DNA from: Guyparkeria hydrothermalis | Lineage (GTDB): Bacteria > Pseudomonadota > Gammaproteobacteria > Halothiobacillales > Halothiobacillaceae | Direction of reading: 5' to 3' | NCBI RefSeq assembly: GCF_023555385.1 | Contig: NZ_JAJSED010000001.1 | Coordinates: forward strand, 2,090,311 to 2,154,310 | Length of the DNA stretch: 64,000 bases | Shown: positions 26,966 through 35,884 of the stretch, one piece after another | Position numbering within the stretch: the stretch's first letter is position 1 | Layout of the letters: each line of letters opens with the position of its first letter | Notes under the pieces: generated by a model | Seen by the model: the letters and a program-made list of their open reading frames with translations, nothing else | The model's database searches: none | Told to the model about the DNA's origin: nothing | Position numbers and translations under genes: made by a program

Positions 26966-29275
26966 TCAGGGGCGGAAGCCGAGGATGTCGTCACGGAACT
27001 GGTCGCCGCCGATGCCGCCGAGGCCCTTGAGTTCGATCTGGAAGACCACCGCGTTGCTGTACTCGGCGTCATTGGCCGGGTCGAACCCGGCATCCGGTCG
27101 AACGATGTAGCGCTTCAGGGCCAGGCGTGCGGTCCAGCAGCAGGACTCGTAGCCGACTCCGAGCAGGGACTGGACGATCTGCTCGGAGTCGAAGTCGTAA
27201 CCGACCCGCCCGAGGACCGACCAGCGCCGGGTGAGCGGCCAGGCGAACGACACGTCGCCCTGCTGATAGTCGTTGTCGGTGCCGATTTCGGCATCGCGGG
27301 TGAAGTACGACAGGTTGAGGATGCGATTGTTCTCGCCGCGGTAGCCGATGCGGGTCTGCGAGCGCGCCAGCGTTTCGTGATCGGTGTCGTACTCGGCGGT
27401 GAATGAGCCGTGCCAGTTTTGCGTGACGTCACTGTACACCTCGGCGAGCACGGCCGAGCCGCCCCGCTCTTCAGCGGTATACGGCCGGTAGGGCAGCGTG
27501 GTTTCCGAGGGCTCGAAGCGGTAGCGCTGCGCGACTCGCAGCGACAGCGGCATGATGCCCTGGTGCGTGTCGAGCAGCGACCAGGACAGGCCGTAGGTCA
27601 GTGCGTTCTCATCGGCCACCCGGTCGCCGCCGGAGAAGCGGTTGGGGCGGAACAGCTGGCTGTAGCTCAGTGTTTGCAGGCCGGTATCGAACACCGGGAT
27701 ATCGCTCTGATCGCGATACGGCACGTAGAGGTAGTAGAGCCGCGGCTCGAGCAGAGCCCGATAGCGTCCGGTCTCGCCGTACCCTCGCTCGAAGAACAGC
27801 TGGCCGTCGATGCTGGTCAGCGGCAGCACGCGTGAGGCGCCGTTGTCGTAACGGTTGGCGTCCCACGCCTGCTGCTCGTCGAGCTGATAGCTGGTGGCAT
27901 CGAGGGTCACCTCGGGGCGCAGCCGGTACCAGGTGTCTGCGCTGGTCTGGCCGAGCGTGAGGGCGGTATGGGCGCGATCGCCTTCGACCCGCAGCTCCGA
28001 CGGATGGGTGAAGCGAGTCAGATCGGCGCGTACGCCGAGCGTCGGTGCAAGATGATCGCCCCATTCGCCCAGAGCAAAGCCGTTGCTGGCCGTCAGCCGC
28101 GGCATGATCCGATACGGGTATTGCGACTCGGTCAGGTTCGGGTTGATGGTCTGCCACTGTTGGGCCAGCAGGCCGAGGTTCCAGCCCCCGGCGCGCCCAT
28201 TCAGGCGTGCATCGCTCCGGAGATGACTGGCGCTTGACTGGTCGAGGTTGGTCGAGAAGTCCTGGAAGAACTCGTCGTCCGAGACCCGATTGATGTCGAC
28301 GCGGTAGTTGAGGTCCGGGTTGACGCGCCCCTGACTGTCCACGCCCAGCGACCAGCGCGAGTCGCCGTAGACGCGGTCGTCGGGCAGATAGAAGAAGTTG
28401 ACCTGATCGCGGCCGAGATCCGCCTCGCCGAAGCGATGCAGCCACCGAGCCTGGCCACCGAGGCCCAGCCCGCGCCGGGTCATCAGGGTCGGCGTGAGCG
28501 TGGCATCCAGGTTGGGCGCGATGTTCCAGTACCAGGGCTGTGCATACTCGAACCCGCCGGAGCTGCTGCTGCCGAGGGTCGGGTAGAGAAAGCCGGTCTG
28601 GCGGCGGTCGTCGATCGGGAAATTGAGATAGGGGGCGTAGAAGACGGGCACGCCACCGGCATGGAGCGTCGTGTGCCACGCTTCGCCGCGACCTGTCTCC
28701 CGGTTGAGTGCGATCTCGTTGGCTCGGAATTCCCAGTCGCGCTTCTCCGTCGGACAAGTCGAGAAGGTTGCCCGGTCGAGACGGTAGTGCTGGCGGTCCT
28801 GCTGCACGATGGTGTCGGCCACGCCGGAGAGGTGGCGGCTCTCGATCCAGTAGCGCGCCCGTTCGAGCCGCCCCGCGTCGGTATCGAGATTCAGTCGGCC
28901 GCGCTCGGCCTGCACGGCAAGGTCGGCGGTCTGCAGCCAGATATCGCCTTCGGCGGTGACAACCTCATCCTGCTGCTGATAGACGAGCTTCTCGCCGCGC
29001 ACCCGCCGCCCGGGTTCGTCGATCACCGCGTCGCCGGTGAAGGTGACGGTGCCCTCGCTGCCGTACTCGGCGCGGTCGGCCTCGGCCTTGCCCGGCTTTC
29101 CCGCTGTCAGCGGCGTGTAGTCCGGGCGCTCCGGGCCAAACGCAGGGCACAGTGCGTATTCATCGCGCGCCTCGGCCCGGACATCGGTCGGCAGGGTGGC
29201 GCCGATCGCCGGGACCAGGCCGAGGGCTATGGCGACGGCGGACGCCAGTGGCTTGCGTGTCATCCCTGACCCCAT
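26966..29275 (-). CDS. lptD: LPS-assembly outer membrane protein LptD
   Basis: Beta-barrel translocon that inserts lipopolysaccharide into the outer leaflet, with LptE as its plug. A signal peptide covers about 1-35. A periplasmic OstA/LptA-like jellyroll covers about 50-220 (VTFTGDAVIDEPGRRVRGE), then a barrel of about 550 residues with many aromatic strand ends. Cysteines near the N-terminus (LCPAFG, STCPTEK) and a CC pair at the C-terminal side (YESCCWTARL) are those used for disulfide assembly. It starts only 10 bp after adk. Confidence 0.97.
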   Translation of the reverse strand: MGSGMTRKPLASAVAIALGLVPAIGATLPTDVRAEARDEYALCPAFGPERPDYTPLTAGKPGKAEADRAEYGSEGTVTFTGDAVIDEPGRRVRGEKLVYQQQDEVVTAEGDIWLQTADLAVQAERGRLNLDTDAGRLERARYWIESRHLSGVADTIVQQDRQHYRLDRATFSTCPTEKRDWEFRANEIALNRETGRGEAWHTTLHAGGVPVFYAPYLNFPIDDRRQTGFLYPTLGSSSSGGFEYAQPWYWNIAPNLDATLTPTLMTRRGLGLGGQARWLHRFGEADLGRDQVNFFYLPDDRVYGDSRWSLGVDSQGRVNPDLNYRVDINRVSDDEFFQDFSTNLDQSSASHLRSDARLNGRAGGWNLGLLAQQWQTINPNLTESQYPYRIMPRLTASNGFALGEWGDHLAPTLGVRADLTRFTHPSELRVEGDRAHTALTLGQTSADTWYRLRPEVTLDATSYQLDEQQAWDANRYDNGASRVLPLTSIDGQLFFERGYGETGRYRALLEPRLYYLYVPYRDQSDIPVFDTGLQTLSYSQLFRPNRFSGGDRVADENALTYGLSWSLLDTHQGIMPLSLRVAQRYRFEPSETTLPYRPYTAEERGGSAVLAEVYSDVTQNWHGSFTAEYDTDHETLARSQTRIGYRGENNRILNLSYFTRDAEIGTDNDYQQGDVSFAWPLTRRWSVLGRVGYDFDSEQIVQSLLGVGYESCCWTARLALKRYIVRPDAGFDPANDAEYSNAVVFQIELKGLGGIGGDQFRDDILGFRP

Positions 29276-29285
29276 CGGACCCGAC

Positions 29286-29948
29286 TCAGGACTTGCCGGG
29301 GGCGATGGGGTCGAGGATCTCGCGGAAGTCGGACGCGATCTGATCGATCTCCCGCTCGCCGTCGACTCGTGCCAGGCGCCCGTCGCGCTCGTAGTATTCC
29401 ACCAGTGGGGCGGTCTGCTCCTGGAATACCTCCAGGCGACGACGGACGGTTTCCTCGTTGTCGTCGTTGCGCTGAACGAGTTCGTGTTCGCAGTTGTCGC
29501 ACTGGTGCTCGGCGGTCGGCGGGTTGGTGTAGCGGTTGAAGACCGCGCCGCACTCCTTGCAGGTCATGCGGCCGGTCAGGCGCTTCATCAGCTTGTCGAG
29601 CGGCACGTCCAGCAGGATGCCCAGCTCCAGCGGGCGCTCGAGCTCTTCGAGCATGGTGTCGAGCGCCTCGGCCTGCGCGATGTTGCGCGGGAAGCCGTCG
29701 AGGATGAAACCGCGCTCGGTGTCCGGCTGAGCGAGCCGCTCGCGGATCATGCCCAGCACGATGTCGTCGCTGACCAGTTGGCCCTCGTCCATCGCGGCCT
29801 TGGCCTTGAGTCCCAGCTCGGTGCCTGCCGCGACCGCCGCCCGCAGCAGGTCGCCGGTGGAGATCTGGGGGACCTGGTAGTGTTCGACCAGCTGTGCCGC
29901 CTGCGTGCCCTTGCCCGAACCGGGGGCGCCCAAAAGTACGATTCGCAT
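29286..29948 (-). CDS. adk: Adenylate kinase with a zinc-type lid
   Basis: Interconverts ATP and AMP with 2 ADP. The P-loop is GAPGSGKGT (residues 7-15), followed by ISTGDLLRAAV, ILDGFPRN and GRMTCKECG. The lid carries four cysteines, CKEC at about 131-134 and CDNC at about 151-154, the pattern that binds structural zinc. This is typical of Gram-positive enzymes and absent from E. coli Adk. The gene leads straight into lptD (10-bp gap) and is divergent from ppa. Confidence 0.96.
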   Translation of the reverse strand: MRIVLLGAPGSGKGTQAAQLVEHYQVPQISTGDLLRAAVAAGTELGLKAKAAMDEGQLVSDDIVLGMIRERLAQPDTERGFILDGFPRNIAQAEALDTMLEELERPLELGILLDVPLDKLMKRLTGRMTCKECGAVFNRYTNPPTAEHQCDNCEHELVQRNDDNEETVRRRLEVFQEQTAPLVEYYERDGRLARVDGEREIDQIASDFREILDPIAPGKS

Positions 29949-30122
29949 GATTTTCTAGATCGCTGTAGCCGTGGGTTTTGCCGACCGAATGCGTGACCGG
30001 GGCTCCGGTCGACCGGCGAAAAACGGTATCATATCGAAAACGCTGCGGCTTGCCTTGCGCTTGCCGCAACATCATCACTTTCATCCGATCAAATCGACAC
30101 GCAATCAATCGAGGCTGATTTC

Positions 30123-30653
30123 ATGGATCTGTCCAAAATCCCCGCCGGCAAGAACCCGCCGGAAGACATCAACGTCGTCATCGAGATCCCGGTACAGGGC
30201 GTGCCGGTCAAGTACGAGCTCGACAAGGATTCGGGCGCGCTGCTGGTCGATCGCTTCATGGCGACCTCGATGTACTACCCGACCAACTACGGCTTCATCC
30301 CGCAGACGCTCTCCGATGACGGTGACCCGGTCGACGTGATGCTGGTCGCGCCGCTGCCGCTGCAGCCGGGTTCGGTCATTCGCGCCCGCCCGGTGGGCAT
30401 GCTGGAGATGACCGACGAGTCGGGCATCGACGCGAAGATCATCGCCGTGCCGCACGACAAGCTCACCCCGCACTACCACGACGTCGAGAAGGTCGAGGAC
30501 CTGCCGGGCTTCCTGCTCGAGCAGATCCAGCACTTCTTCGAGCAGTACAAGGCCCTCGAGCCGGGCAAGTGGGTCGAGTGCAAGGGCTTCGCCGACAAGG
30601 CGGCCGCCTGCAAGGAGATCGAGGACTCGATCGCCCGCCACGAGCAGGAATAA
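30123..30653 (+). CDS. ppa: Inorganic pyrophosphatase, family I
   Basis: Soluble Mg-dependent enzyme that hydrolyses PPi released by biosynthesis. The 176-residue length and motifs fit the prokaryotic family I enzyme: [38 protein letters not shown] and the metal-site aspartates in [10 protein letters not shown], then [11 protein letters not shown]. Monocistronic, with its own terminator. The 174-bp gap to adk must hold both divergent promoters; TATCAT at 30027-30032 could be a -10 box. Confidence 0.97.
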   Translation: MDLSKIPAGKNPPEDINVVIEIPVQGVPVKYELDKDSGALLVDRFMATSMYYPTNYGFIPQTLSDDGDPVDVMLVAPLPLQPGSVIRARPVGMLEMTDESGIDAKIIAVPHDKLTPHYHDVEKVEDLPGFLLEQIQHFFEQYKALEPGKWVECKGFADKAAACKEIEDSIARHEQE

Positions 30654-30706
30654 GACCGGTGACGGCCGTCGGACCTCGGAGTCTGCCCGGCCGCACGCAA
30701 CGGCGC

Positions 30707-30755
30707 GGCCGGTCGGTTCGTCCCTTCGGGGCGTGCCGCCGGCCTTTTTCGTTTT
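30707..30755 (+). terminator. Terminator after ppa
   Basis: A GGCCGGTCGG / CCGCCGGCC stem is followed by TTTTTCGTTTTT. It separates ppa from the mrdA operon. Confidence 0.75.
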
Positions 30756-30785
30756 TGACTCCATGACGACAGCGACCCCGCGCGC

Positions 30786-32633
30786 ATGCTAGATCGGCTC
30801 CACGACCACGGCCGGGCCCGGCGCCTGTTCCGACGGCGAATCCTGTTCGCCGCGGCCGTGTCGTTGCTCGTCGTCTTCACGCTGTTGGGGCGGGCGGCCT
30901 GGCTGCAGATCGCGCAGCACGAGCACTACCAGGCCAAGGCGGAAAAGAACCGCACCCGGGTGGTCGTTCTGCCGCCGGAGCGTGGTCGGATATTCGATGC
31001 CAACGGCGAGGTGGTGGCCGACAATGTCGCCACCTACCAGGTGCAGATCACCCCTGAGCACAGTCGCGATGTCGATGCCGAGCTGGACCTGCTCGCCCGG
31101 GTGCTCGAACTCGATGCGCGCTCGGTCGAGGCGATCGAGGAGCGCATTCGCGTCAGTCGCCGCTTCGACCCGGTCTTGATCAAGACCGGTCTGGACGAGG
31201 TCGAGCGTGCCCGCGTGGCGCGCCTCAAGCCGTGGCTGCAGGGCACCGAAATCGTCTCCAGTCTCAAGCGGGTCTATCCCTACCAGGAGCTGCTGGCTCA
31301 CGTGGTGGGCTACGTCGGGCGTATCAATGCCGAGGACGTCAAGCGGCTTGATCCCGATGCCTATCAGGGCACGCAATACGTCGGCAAGACCGGGATCGAG
31401 CGCCAGTATGAGGACCGTCTGCATGGCGAGCCCGGTTATCGGGTGGTCGAGGTCGACGCGCTGGGGCGCGAGGTCGAGGTGCTGGAGACGGTCCGGCCGG
31501 TGCCGGGCAAGGACATTGCCCTGACCATCGACGTCGGCCTGCAGGGCGTGGCTGCAGCGGCGCTGGGCGAATACGCCGGTGCCGTGGTGGCAGAGGACCC
31601 GCGTGACGGGGCCATTCGGGCGATGGTGTCACGGCCGTCTTTCGATCCCAATCTGTTCGTCGACGGCATCAGCAGCAAGGATTACAAGCGACTGCTCAGC
31701 GATCCCGACCGGCCGCTGTACAACCGCGCGGTGGCCGCGACGTATCCGCCGGGTTCCACGATCAAGCCGGTGATGGGGCTGGCGGGCATGCACTACGACC
31801 TGCTGGACCCCGAAAAGCCGTTCTTTGCCGGCCCCTACTACCAGATCCCAGGCAACAAGCACCGCTATCGGGACTGGCGCAAATGGGGGCACGGCTGGGT
31901 CGACTTCAAGAAGTCGATCTATCGCTCGGTCGACGTCTACTACTACGATCTTGCCTATCGCATGGGCATCGACCGGATGCATGCCTTCCTGACCGACTTC
32001 GGTCTGGGTCACAAGACCGGGGTCGATCTGCCGGGCGAGGCCTCCGGCCTGGTGCCGTCGCGCGAATGGAAGCAGCGGGTCAAGCAGCAGGTGTGGTTCC
32101 CGGGCGAGACCGTGATCGCCGGGATCGGTCAGGGATACATGCTGTCGACGATCCTGCAGCTGGCCGACATGACCTCGACGCTGGCGCTTTCCGGGGTGCG
32201 GCATACCCCGTGGCTGGTGGCACCCGTGGAGGGGCCGCGACAGCCGCGCGCCCGGCTGGAACTCGGCAGCGACGATTACTGGCGACGTGCCCGCGAGGCG
32301 ATGCGGGCCGTGGTCGGTCACAAGCGTGGCACGGCGAACAAGATCGAGGCGCCGTATCCGATTGCCGGCAAGACGGGGACCGCCCAGGTCTTCTCCGTGG
32401 CCCAGGACGAGGAATACGATGCCGAGGAATTGGCGCGCCGCCTGCACGACCACGCCCTGTTCGTCGGCTTCGCGCCGTTCGACGATCCGAAGCTCGCGGT
32501 GGCGGTGATCGCCGAGCACGGCGGCAGCGGCTCCGGCACGGCCGCGCCGATCGCGCGCAAGGTGATGGACTTCTGGTTCGACGTCACGCCGGATGCCGAG
32601 GTGCAGCCTGAATTTTCCGAGTACGGGGACTGA
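30786..32633 (+). CDS. mrdA: Penicillin-binding protein 2 (elongasome transpeptidase)
   Basis: Cross-links peptidoglycan of the lateral wall together with RodA and MreBCD. One membrane anchor at about 19-40 is followed by a dimerisation domain starting at PPERGRIFDANGEVVADN. The transpeptidase domain carries the active-site STIK (Ser324-Lys327) and KTGT (Lys529). The 615-residue length is normal. It leads the elongation cluster and is 3 nt from mrdB. Confidence 0.97.
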   Translation: MLDRLHDHGRARRLFRRRILFAAAVSLLVVFTLLGRAAWLQIAQHEHYQAKAEKNRTRVVVLPPERGRIFDANGEVVADNVATYQVQITPEHSRDVDAELDLLARVLELDARSVEAIEERIRVSRRFDPVLIKTGLDEVERARVARLKPWLQGTEIVSSLKRVYPYQELLAHVVGYVGRINAEDVKRLDPDAYQGTQYVGKTGIERQYEDRLHGEPGYRVVEVDALGREVEVLETVRPVPGKDIALTIDVGLQGVAAAALGEYAGAVVAEDPRDGAIRAMVSRPSFDPNLFVDGISSKDYKRLLSDPDRPLYNRAVAATYPPGSTIKPVMGLAGMHYDLLDPEKPFFAGPYYQIPGNKHRYRDWRKWGHGWVDFKKSIYRSVDVYYYDLAYRMGIDRMHAFLTDFGLGHKTGVDLPGEASGLVPSREWKQRVKQQVWFPGETVIAGIGQGYMLSTILQLADMTSTLALSGVRHTPWLVAPVEGPRQPRARLELGSDDYWRRAREAMRAVVGHKRGTANKIEAPYPIAGKTGTAQVFSVAQDEEYDAEELARRLHDHALFVGFAPFDDPKLAVAVIAEHGGSGSGTAAPIARKVMDFWFDVTPDAEVQPEFSEYGD

Positions 32634-32636
32634 CAG

Positions 32637-33776
32637 ATGGGCACCGATCGCCTGCAATCGACACCGTTGAGCCAGCGCCTGGGCGGCACGCTCCAGTCGG
32701 TGTTCAAGCTCGACCCGATCCTGCTGTTCTTCGTCGCCCTGATCGCCGTCATCGGCGTGGTGGCCGGCTACTCGGCGGCCGAACAGAGCGATGCCTGGGT
32801 CGAGCGCAGCGTGGTGCGCCTCGGGCTAGGCTTTGGCCTGATGCTGGTGATCGCCCAGATCCCGCAGCGCTGGTTCTTTGCCGCCGCGCCGTGGCTGTTC
32901 GCCATGGTGGTGCTGATGCTGGTGGCCGTCTGGCTGGTGGGCGACATGGGCGGCGGGGCGCGTCGCTGGCTCGATCTGGGCGTGATTCGCTTTCAGCCGG
33001 CCGAGTTGATGAAGGTCGCCATGCCGATGACGATCGCCTGGTTCCTCGCCCGCCGGCCGTTGCCGCCGGGGCCGCTGGACGTCACCGTGGCGATGCTGGC
33101 GGTGATGATCCCCACGGTGCTGATCGCCGGCCAGCCGGACCTCGGGTCGTCGTTGCTCATCATGGCCTCGGGATTGTTCGTGCTGTTCTTCGCCGGGCTG
33201 TCGTGGTGGTACATCGGCGGTTTTCTCGCCCTGACGGCCGCGGCCATGCCGGTGATGTGGTTTTTCGTCATGCACGCCTACCAGAAGGAGCGCGTGATGA
33301 CACTGCTCGATCCCGCCAGCGATCCGCTGGGGGCGGGCTACCACACCATCCAGTCGATGATCGCGATCGGCTCGGGCGGCATCTGGGGGAAGGGCTGGCT
33401 GCAGGGCACCCAGTCGCACCTCGACTTCCTGCCCGAGGGGACGACCGACTTCATCCTGGCGGTGTACGCCGAGGAATTCGGGCTGATGGGGCTGGTCCTA
33501 CTGTTCCTGCTGTATCTCGCCGTCGTCTGGCGCGGGCTGTGGATCGCCGAACATGCCGAATCCGTCGAGGGGCGCCTGCTGGCCGCCTCGATCGCCATGA
33601 CCTTCATGGTCTACGTGCTGGTCAATGCCGGCATGGTGCTGGGGCTCTTGCCGGTGGTCGGCGCACCGTTGCCATTGCTTAGTTATGGCGGGACAGCGCT
33701 GGTGACCATCATGGTGGGTTTGGGTATGCTGATGAGCATCCGTACGCAACGAAGTTTTCTGGGGCACGATCGTTAG
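32637..33776 (+). CDS. mrdB: RodA, SEDS peptidoglycan polymerase
   Basis: Glycosyltransferase of the elongasome that polymerises lipid II with PBP2. Ten membrane segments are predicted over 379 residues. The SEDS signatures are visible: GGARRWLDLGVIRFQPAELMK, shown here as positions about 103-123, the catalytic-region GQPDLGSSLL and the C-terminal LPLLSYGGTALV. Its stop codon (33774-33776) forms part of the left arm of the large palindromic element that follows. Confidence 0.97.
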   Translation: MGTDRLQSTPLSQRLGGTLQSVFKLDPILLFFVALIAVIGVVAGYSAAEQSDAWVERSVVRLGLGFGLMLVIAQIPQRWFFAAAPWLFAMVVLMLVAVWLVGDMGGGARRWLDLGVIRFQPAELMKVAMPMTIAWFLARRPLPPGPLDVTVAMLAVMIPTVLIAGQPDLGSSLLIMASGLFVLFFAGLSWWYIGGFLALTAAAMPVMWFFVMHAYQKERVMTLLDPASDPLGAGYHTIQSMIAIGSGGIWGKGWLQGTQSHLDFLPEGTTDFILAVYAEEFGLMGLVLLFLLYLAVVWRGLWIAEHAESVEGRLLAASIAMTFMVYVLVNAGMVLGLLPVVGAPLPLLSYGGTALVTIMVGLGMLMSIRTQRSFLGHDR

Positions 33777-34039
33777 GAACCGCTCGATGATTTGGCGACG
33801 TCTCTGCGGGCCTCCAAGGGCCCAGATGCAAGACGCCGTCCGCGGTGAAGGGCTGTGTCCTTCACAAGGGCGGCAACACCGCAGGTGGGTCCTTGGCGGC
33901 CCGCCCGCTGGGGTACCCGGGCTTGCTCGCGCTCGTTGTTGCCGCCCCTTGATGGGCCGTCAGCCCGCCTGCGATGCGGCGCCTAGATCGCGAACAAGCC
34001 CGGCTGCCAGAGACGTTGCCAAATCATCGAGAGGTTCCT
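33775..34039 (+). repeat. Nested inverted-repeat element filling the mrdB-mltB gap
   Basis: The whole gap folds on itself. The outer arms 33775-33806 and 34008-34039 pair over 32 bp with one mismatch and one G-U pair. Inside are a 19-bp stem (33806-33824 with 33886-33904, one mismatch), itself capped by a perfect 7-bp hairpin (33845-33851 with 33859-33865), and a 14-bp stem (33918-33931 with 33989-34002, one mismatch). Segment 33865-33878 in the first arm is also complementary to 33937-33951 in the second (14 bp, one bulge), a possible loop-loop pairing. The right outer arm contains the GAGAGG ribosome-binding site of mltB (34029-34034). It may be a MITE-like insertion or a structured regulatory RNA. 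Confidence 0.85.
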
Positions 34040-34041
34040 TA

Positions 34042-35088
34042 ATGAAAGACGCATTGGGGCGCGGTTTTAGCCGCTTCCGGAGCGGGGGAAGGACCCTGCT
34101 GTTTTCGCTGCTCGGCTGGTCCGCTCTGACGGGCTCGCTGCCGGCGGCTGCAGGCTATCTCGAACGTGACGAGGTGCAGGCCTTCCTCGATCGGGCGGTG
34201 GACGAGACGGGTGTCGAGCGCGGCCAGATCGAGCAGTGGCTCGGCTCGGCGGTCTATCAGCAGAAGATCATCGATGCGATCACCCGGCCGGCCGAGTCCA
34301 AGACCTGGGGCGAATATCGTCCGATCTTCCTCACCGAAAAGCGCATCGACGGCGGTGTGGCCTTCATGGAGGAGAACGCCGAGCTGCTCGAGGAAGTGGC
34401 GGCAACCTACGGTGTCTCGCCTTACGTGATCGCGGCCATCATCGGCGTGGAAACGTATTACGGTCGGCTGACCGGCGGTTACCGGGTCATCGACGCGCTG
34501 GCGACGCTCGGGTTCGATTACCCGAAGCGGGGCGAATTCTTCCGTGGTCAGCTGATCGAGTTCATCCGGCTGGCGGGCGAAGAGAACCTCGACATGGATC
34601 GTGCCGAGGGCAGCTATGCCGGCGCGATGGGCATGCCGCAGTTCATCCCGTCGAGCTATCGGCACTATGCCGTCGACGGTGACGGCGATGGCGACCGCGA
34701 CCTGTGGGACAGTCGTCACGACGTCTTTGCCAGCGTGGCCAACTACTTCGTCGAGCACGGCTGGGGGCAGGGCGAGCCGGTGATGTTCGAGGTCGACATC
34801 AACGATGCTGACGTCGATGACCTGCTCAACCGCATCCGGGATCTCGAGCCGAAGACGACGCTCGGCGAGTTGCGCGAGCGTGGCGTGTCCGTCCCGGACG
34901 ATGCGCCGGTGCCGGATGATTTCGACGTCATGCTGTTCACCCTGACCGACGGCGACGACGTGAGCTATCACGTCGGGCTGAACAACTTCTATGTCATCAC
35001 CCGGTACAATCACAGCGTCCTCTACGCCACCGCCGTCTGGCAGCTGGCCCAGGCCATCCAACGTCGCCGTGAGAGCGAGGCCGGCTGA
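34042..35088 (+). CDS. mltB: Lytic murein transglycosylase B
   Basis: Cleaves peptidoglycan glycan strands with formation of 1,6-anhydro ends. The 348-residue protein begins with a signal segment (LLFSLLGWSALTGSLPAAAG) without a lipobox, so it appears soluble rather than lipid-anchored. The catalytic glutamate is Glu137 in IIGVETYYGR. Further family motifs are GSYAGAMGMPQFIPSSYRHY, DLWDSRHDVFASVANYF and a C-terminal VGLNNFYVITRYNHS. The start at 34042 follows GAGAGG by 7 nt; the ATG at 33787 would run through the repeat element. It lies between mrdB and rlpA. Confidence 0.95.
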   Translation: MKDALGRGFSRFRSGGRTLLFSLLGWSALTGSLPAAAGYLERDEVQAFLDRAVDETGVERGQIEQWLGSAVYQQKIIDAITRPAESKTWGEYRPIFLTEKRIDGGVAFMEENAELLEEVAATYGVSPYVIAAIIGVETYYGRLTGGYRVIDALATLGFDYPKRGEFFRGQLIEFIRLAGEENLDMDRAEGSYAGAMGMPQFIPSSYRHYAVDGDGDGDRDLWDSRHDVFASVANYFVEHGWGQGEPVMFEVDINDADVDDLLNRIRDLEPKTTLGELRERGVSVPDDAPVPDDFDVMLFTLTDGDDVSYHVGLNNFYVITRYNHSVLYATAVWQLAQAIQRRRESEAG

Positions 35089-35089
35089 G

Positions 35090-35884
35090 GTGACGGGTAA
35101 CCTCTGGCGCCTTCCCGCCGCTGCTGCGGCGCTTGTCTGGATAGTGCTCGGGCTGGCCGGCTGTGCTGGTGGCCCGTCGCCGGAGCGGGCGGCGACGGAC
35201 GATGCCGTCCCGCGGGCGGAAGCGCCCTCGCGCCGCGGCAACCCCGCCAGTTACACGGTGCACGGCAAGCGATACCAGGTGCTCGCCGACAATGCGGGCT
35301 TTCGCGAGCGCGGGTTGGCCTCCTGGTACGGCAACAAGTTTCACGGCCGGCCGACGTCCTCCGGCGAGCCGTACGACATGTACAAGATGACGGCCGCACA
35401 CAAGTCGTTGCAGCTGCCCGCCTACGTGCGGGTTACCAACCTCGACAACGGCAAGAGTGTGATCGTGCGAGTCAACGATCGGGGGCCGTTCGTCGATGAC
35501 CGGATCATCGACCTGTCCTATGCCGCAGCCCACAAGATCGACATGACCGGTCGGGGCACCGTCCCGGTCGAGATCGAGGTGGTCGGCCCGGGGCAGCAGG
35601 CCGGTGGTGACAGGGACAATGGGAACTGGCAGGCGACGAAAGTGCCTAAATCTGGCTGGGGCGATGATGTGTTCGTCCAGGTTGGAGCGTTCCGTGACCG
35701 CGACAATGCCGAGGCGATCGGTGCGAAGTTGCGCCGGGCGGGATTGTCGCCGGTCAGTCAGGTCGAAGGCGGCCTGACCCGCGTGCGGGTCGGGCCGTTC
35801 GCCTCGGCCGCGGAGTACGATTCGGCGCTCGAGCGTCTCCGCGAACTCGGATTTCACGATGCAAGAATGGTGGTAATGAAATGA
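35090..35884 (+). CDS. rlpA: Septal ring lytic transglycosylase RlpA
   Basis: Lipoprotein lytic enzyme acting on denuded peptidoglycan. GTG start 1 nt after the mltB stop, with GAGCGAGG about 8 nt upstream. A lipobox (LGLAGC, about residue 22) is followed by the double-psi beta-barrel domain with RGLASWYGNKFHGRPTSSGE, MTAAHKSLQLP and VRVNDRGPFVDDRIIDLS (catalytic His and Asp). A C-terminal SPOR domain from about residue 190 (DVFVQVGAFRDRDNAEAI) binds denuded glycan at division sites. It overlaps dacC by 4 nt. Confidence 0.96.
   Translation: MTGNLWRLPAAAAALVWIVLGLAGCAGGPSPERAATDDAVPRAEAPSRRGNPASYTVHGKRYQVLADNAGFRERGLASWYGNKFHGRPTSSGEPYDMYKMTAAHKSLQLPAYVRVTNLDNGKSVIVRVNDRGPFVDDRIIDLSYAAAHKIDMTGRGTVPVEIEVVGPGQQAGGDRDNGNWQATKVPKSGWGDDVFVQVGAFRDRDNAEAIGAKLRRAGLSPVSQVEGGLTRVRVGPFASAAEYDSALERLRELGFHDARMVVMK

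Noticed and set aside
33787-34041. In-frame extension of MltB by 85 residues starting at ATG 33787, running through the palindromic element
   Set aside because: The translated extension is low-complexity (Arg/Pro/Gly), has no ribosome-binding site, and would bury the signal segment that starts at 34042. The repeat simply lacks stops in that frame.
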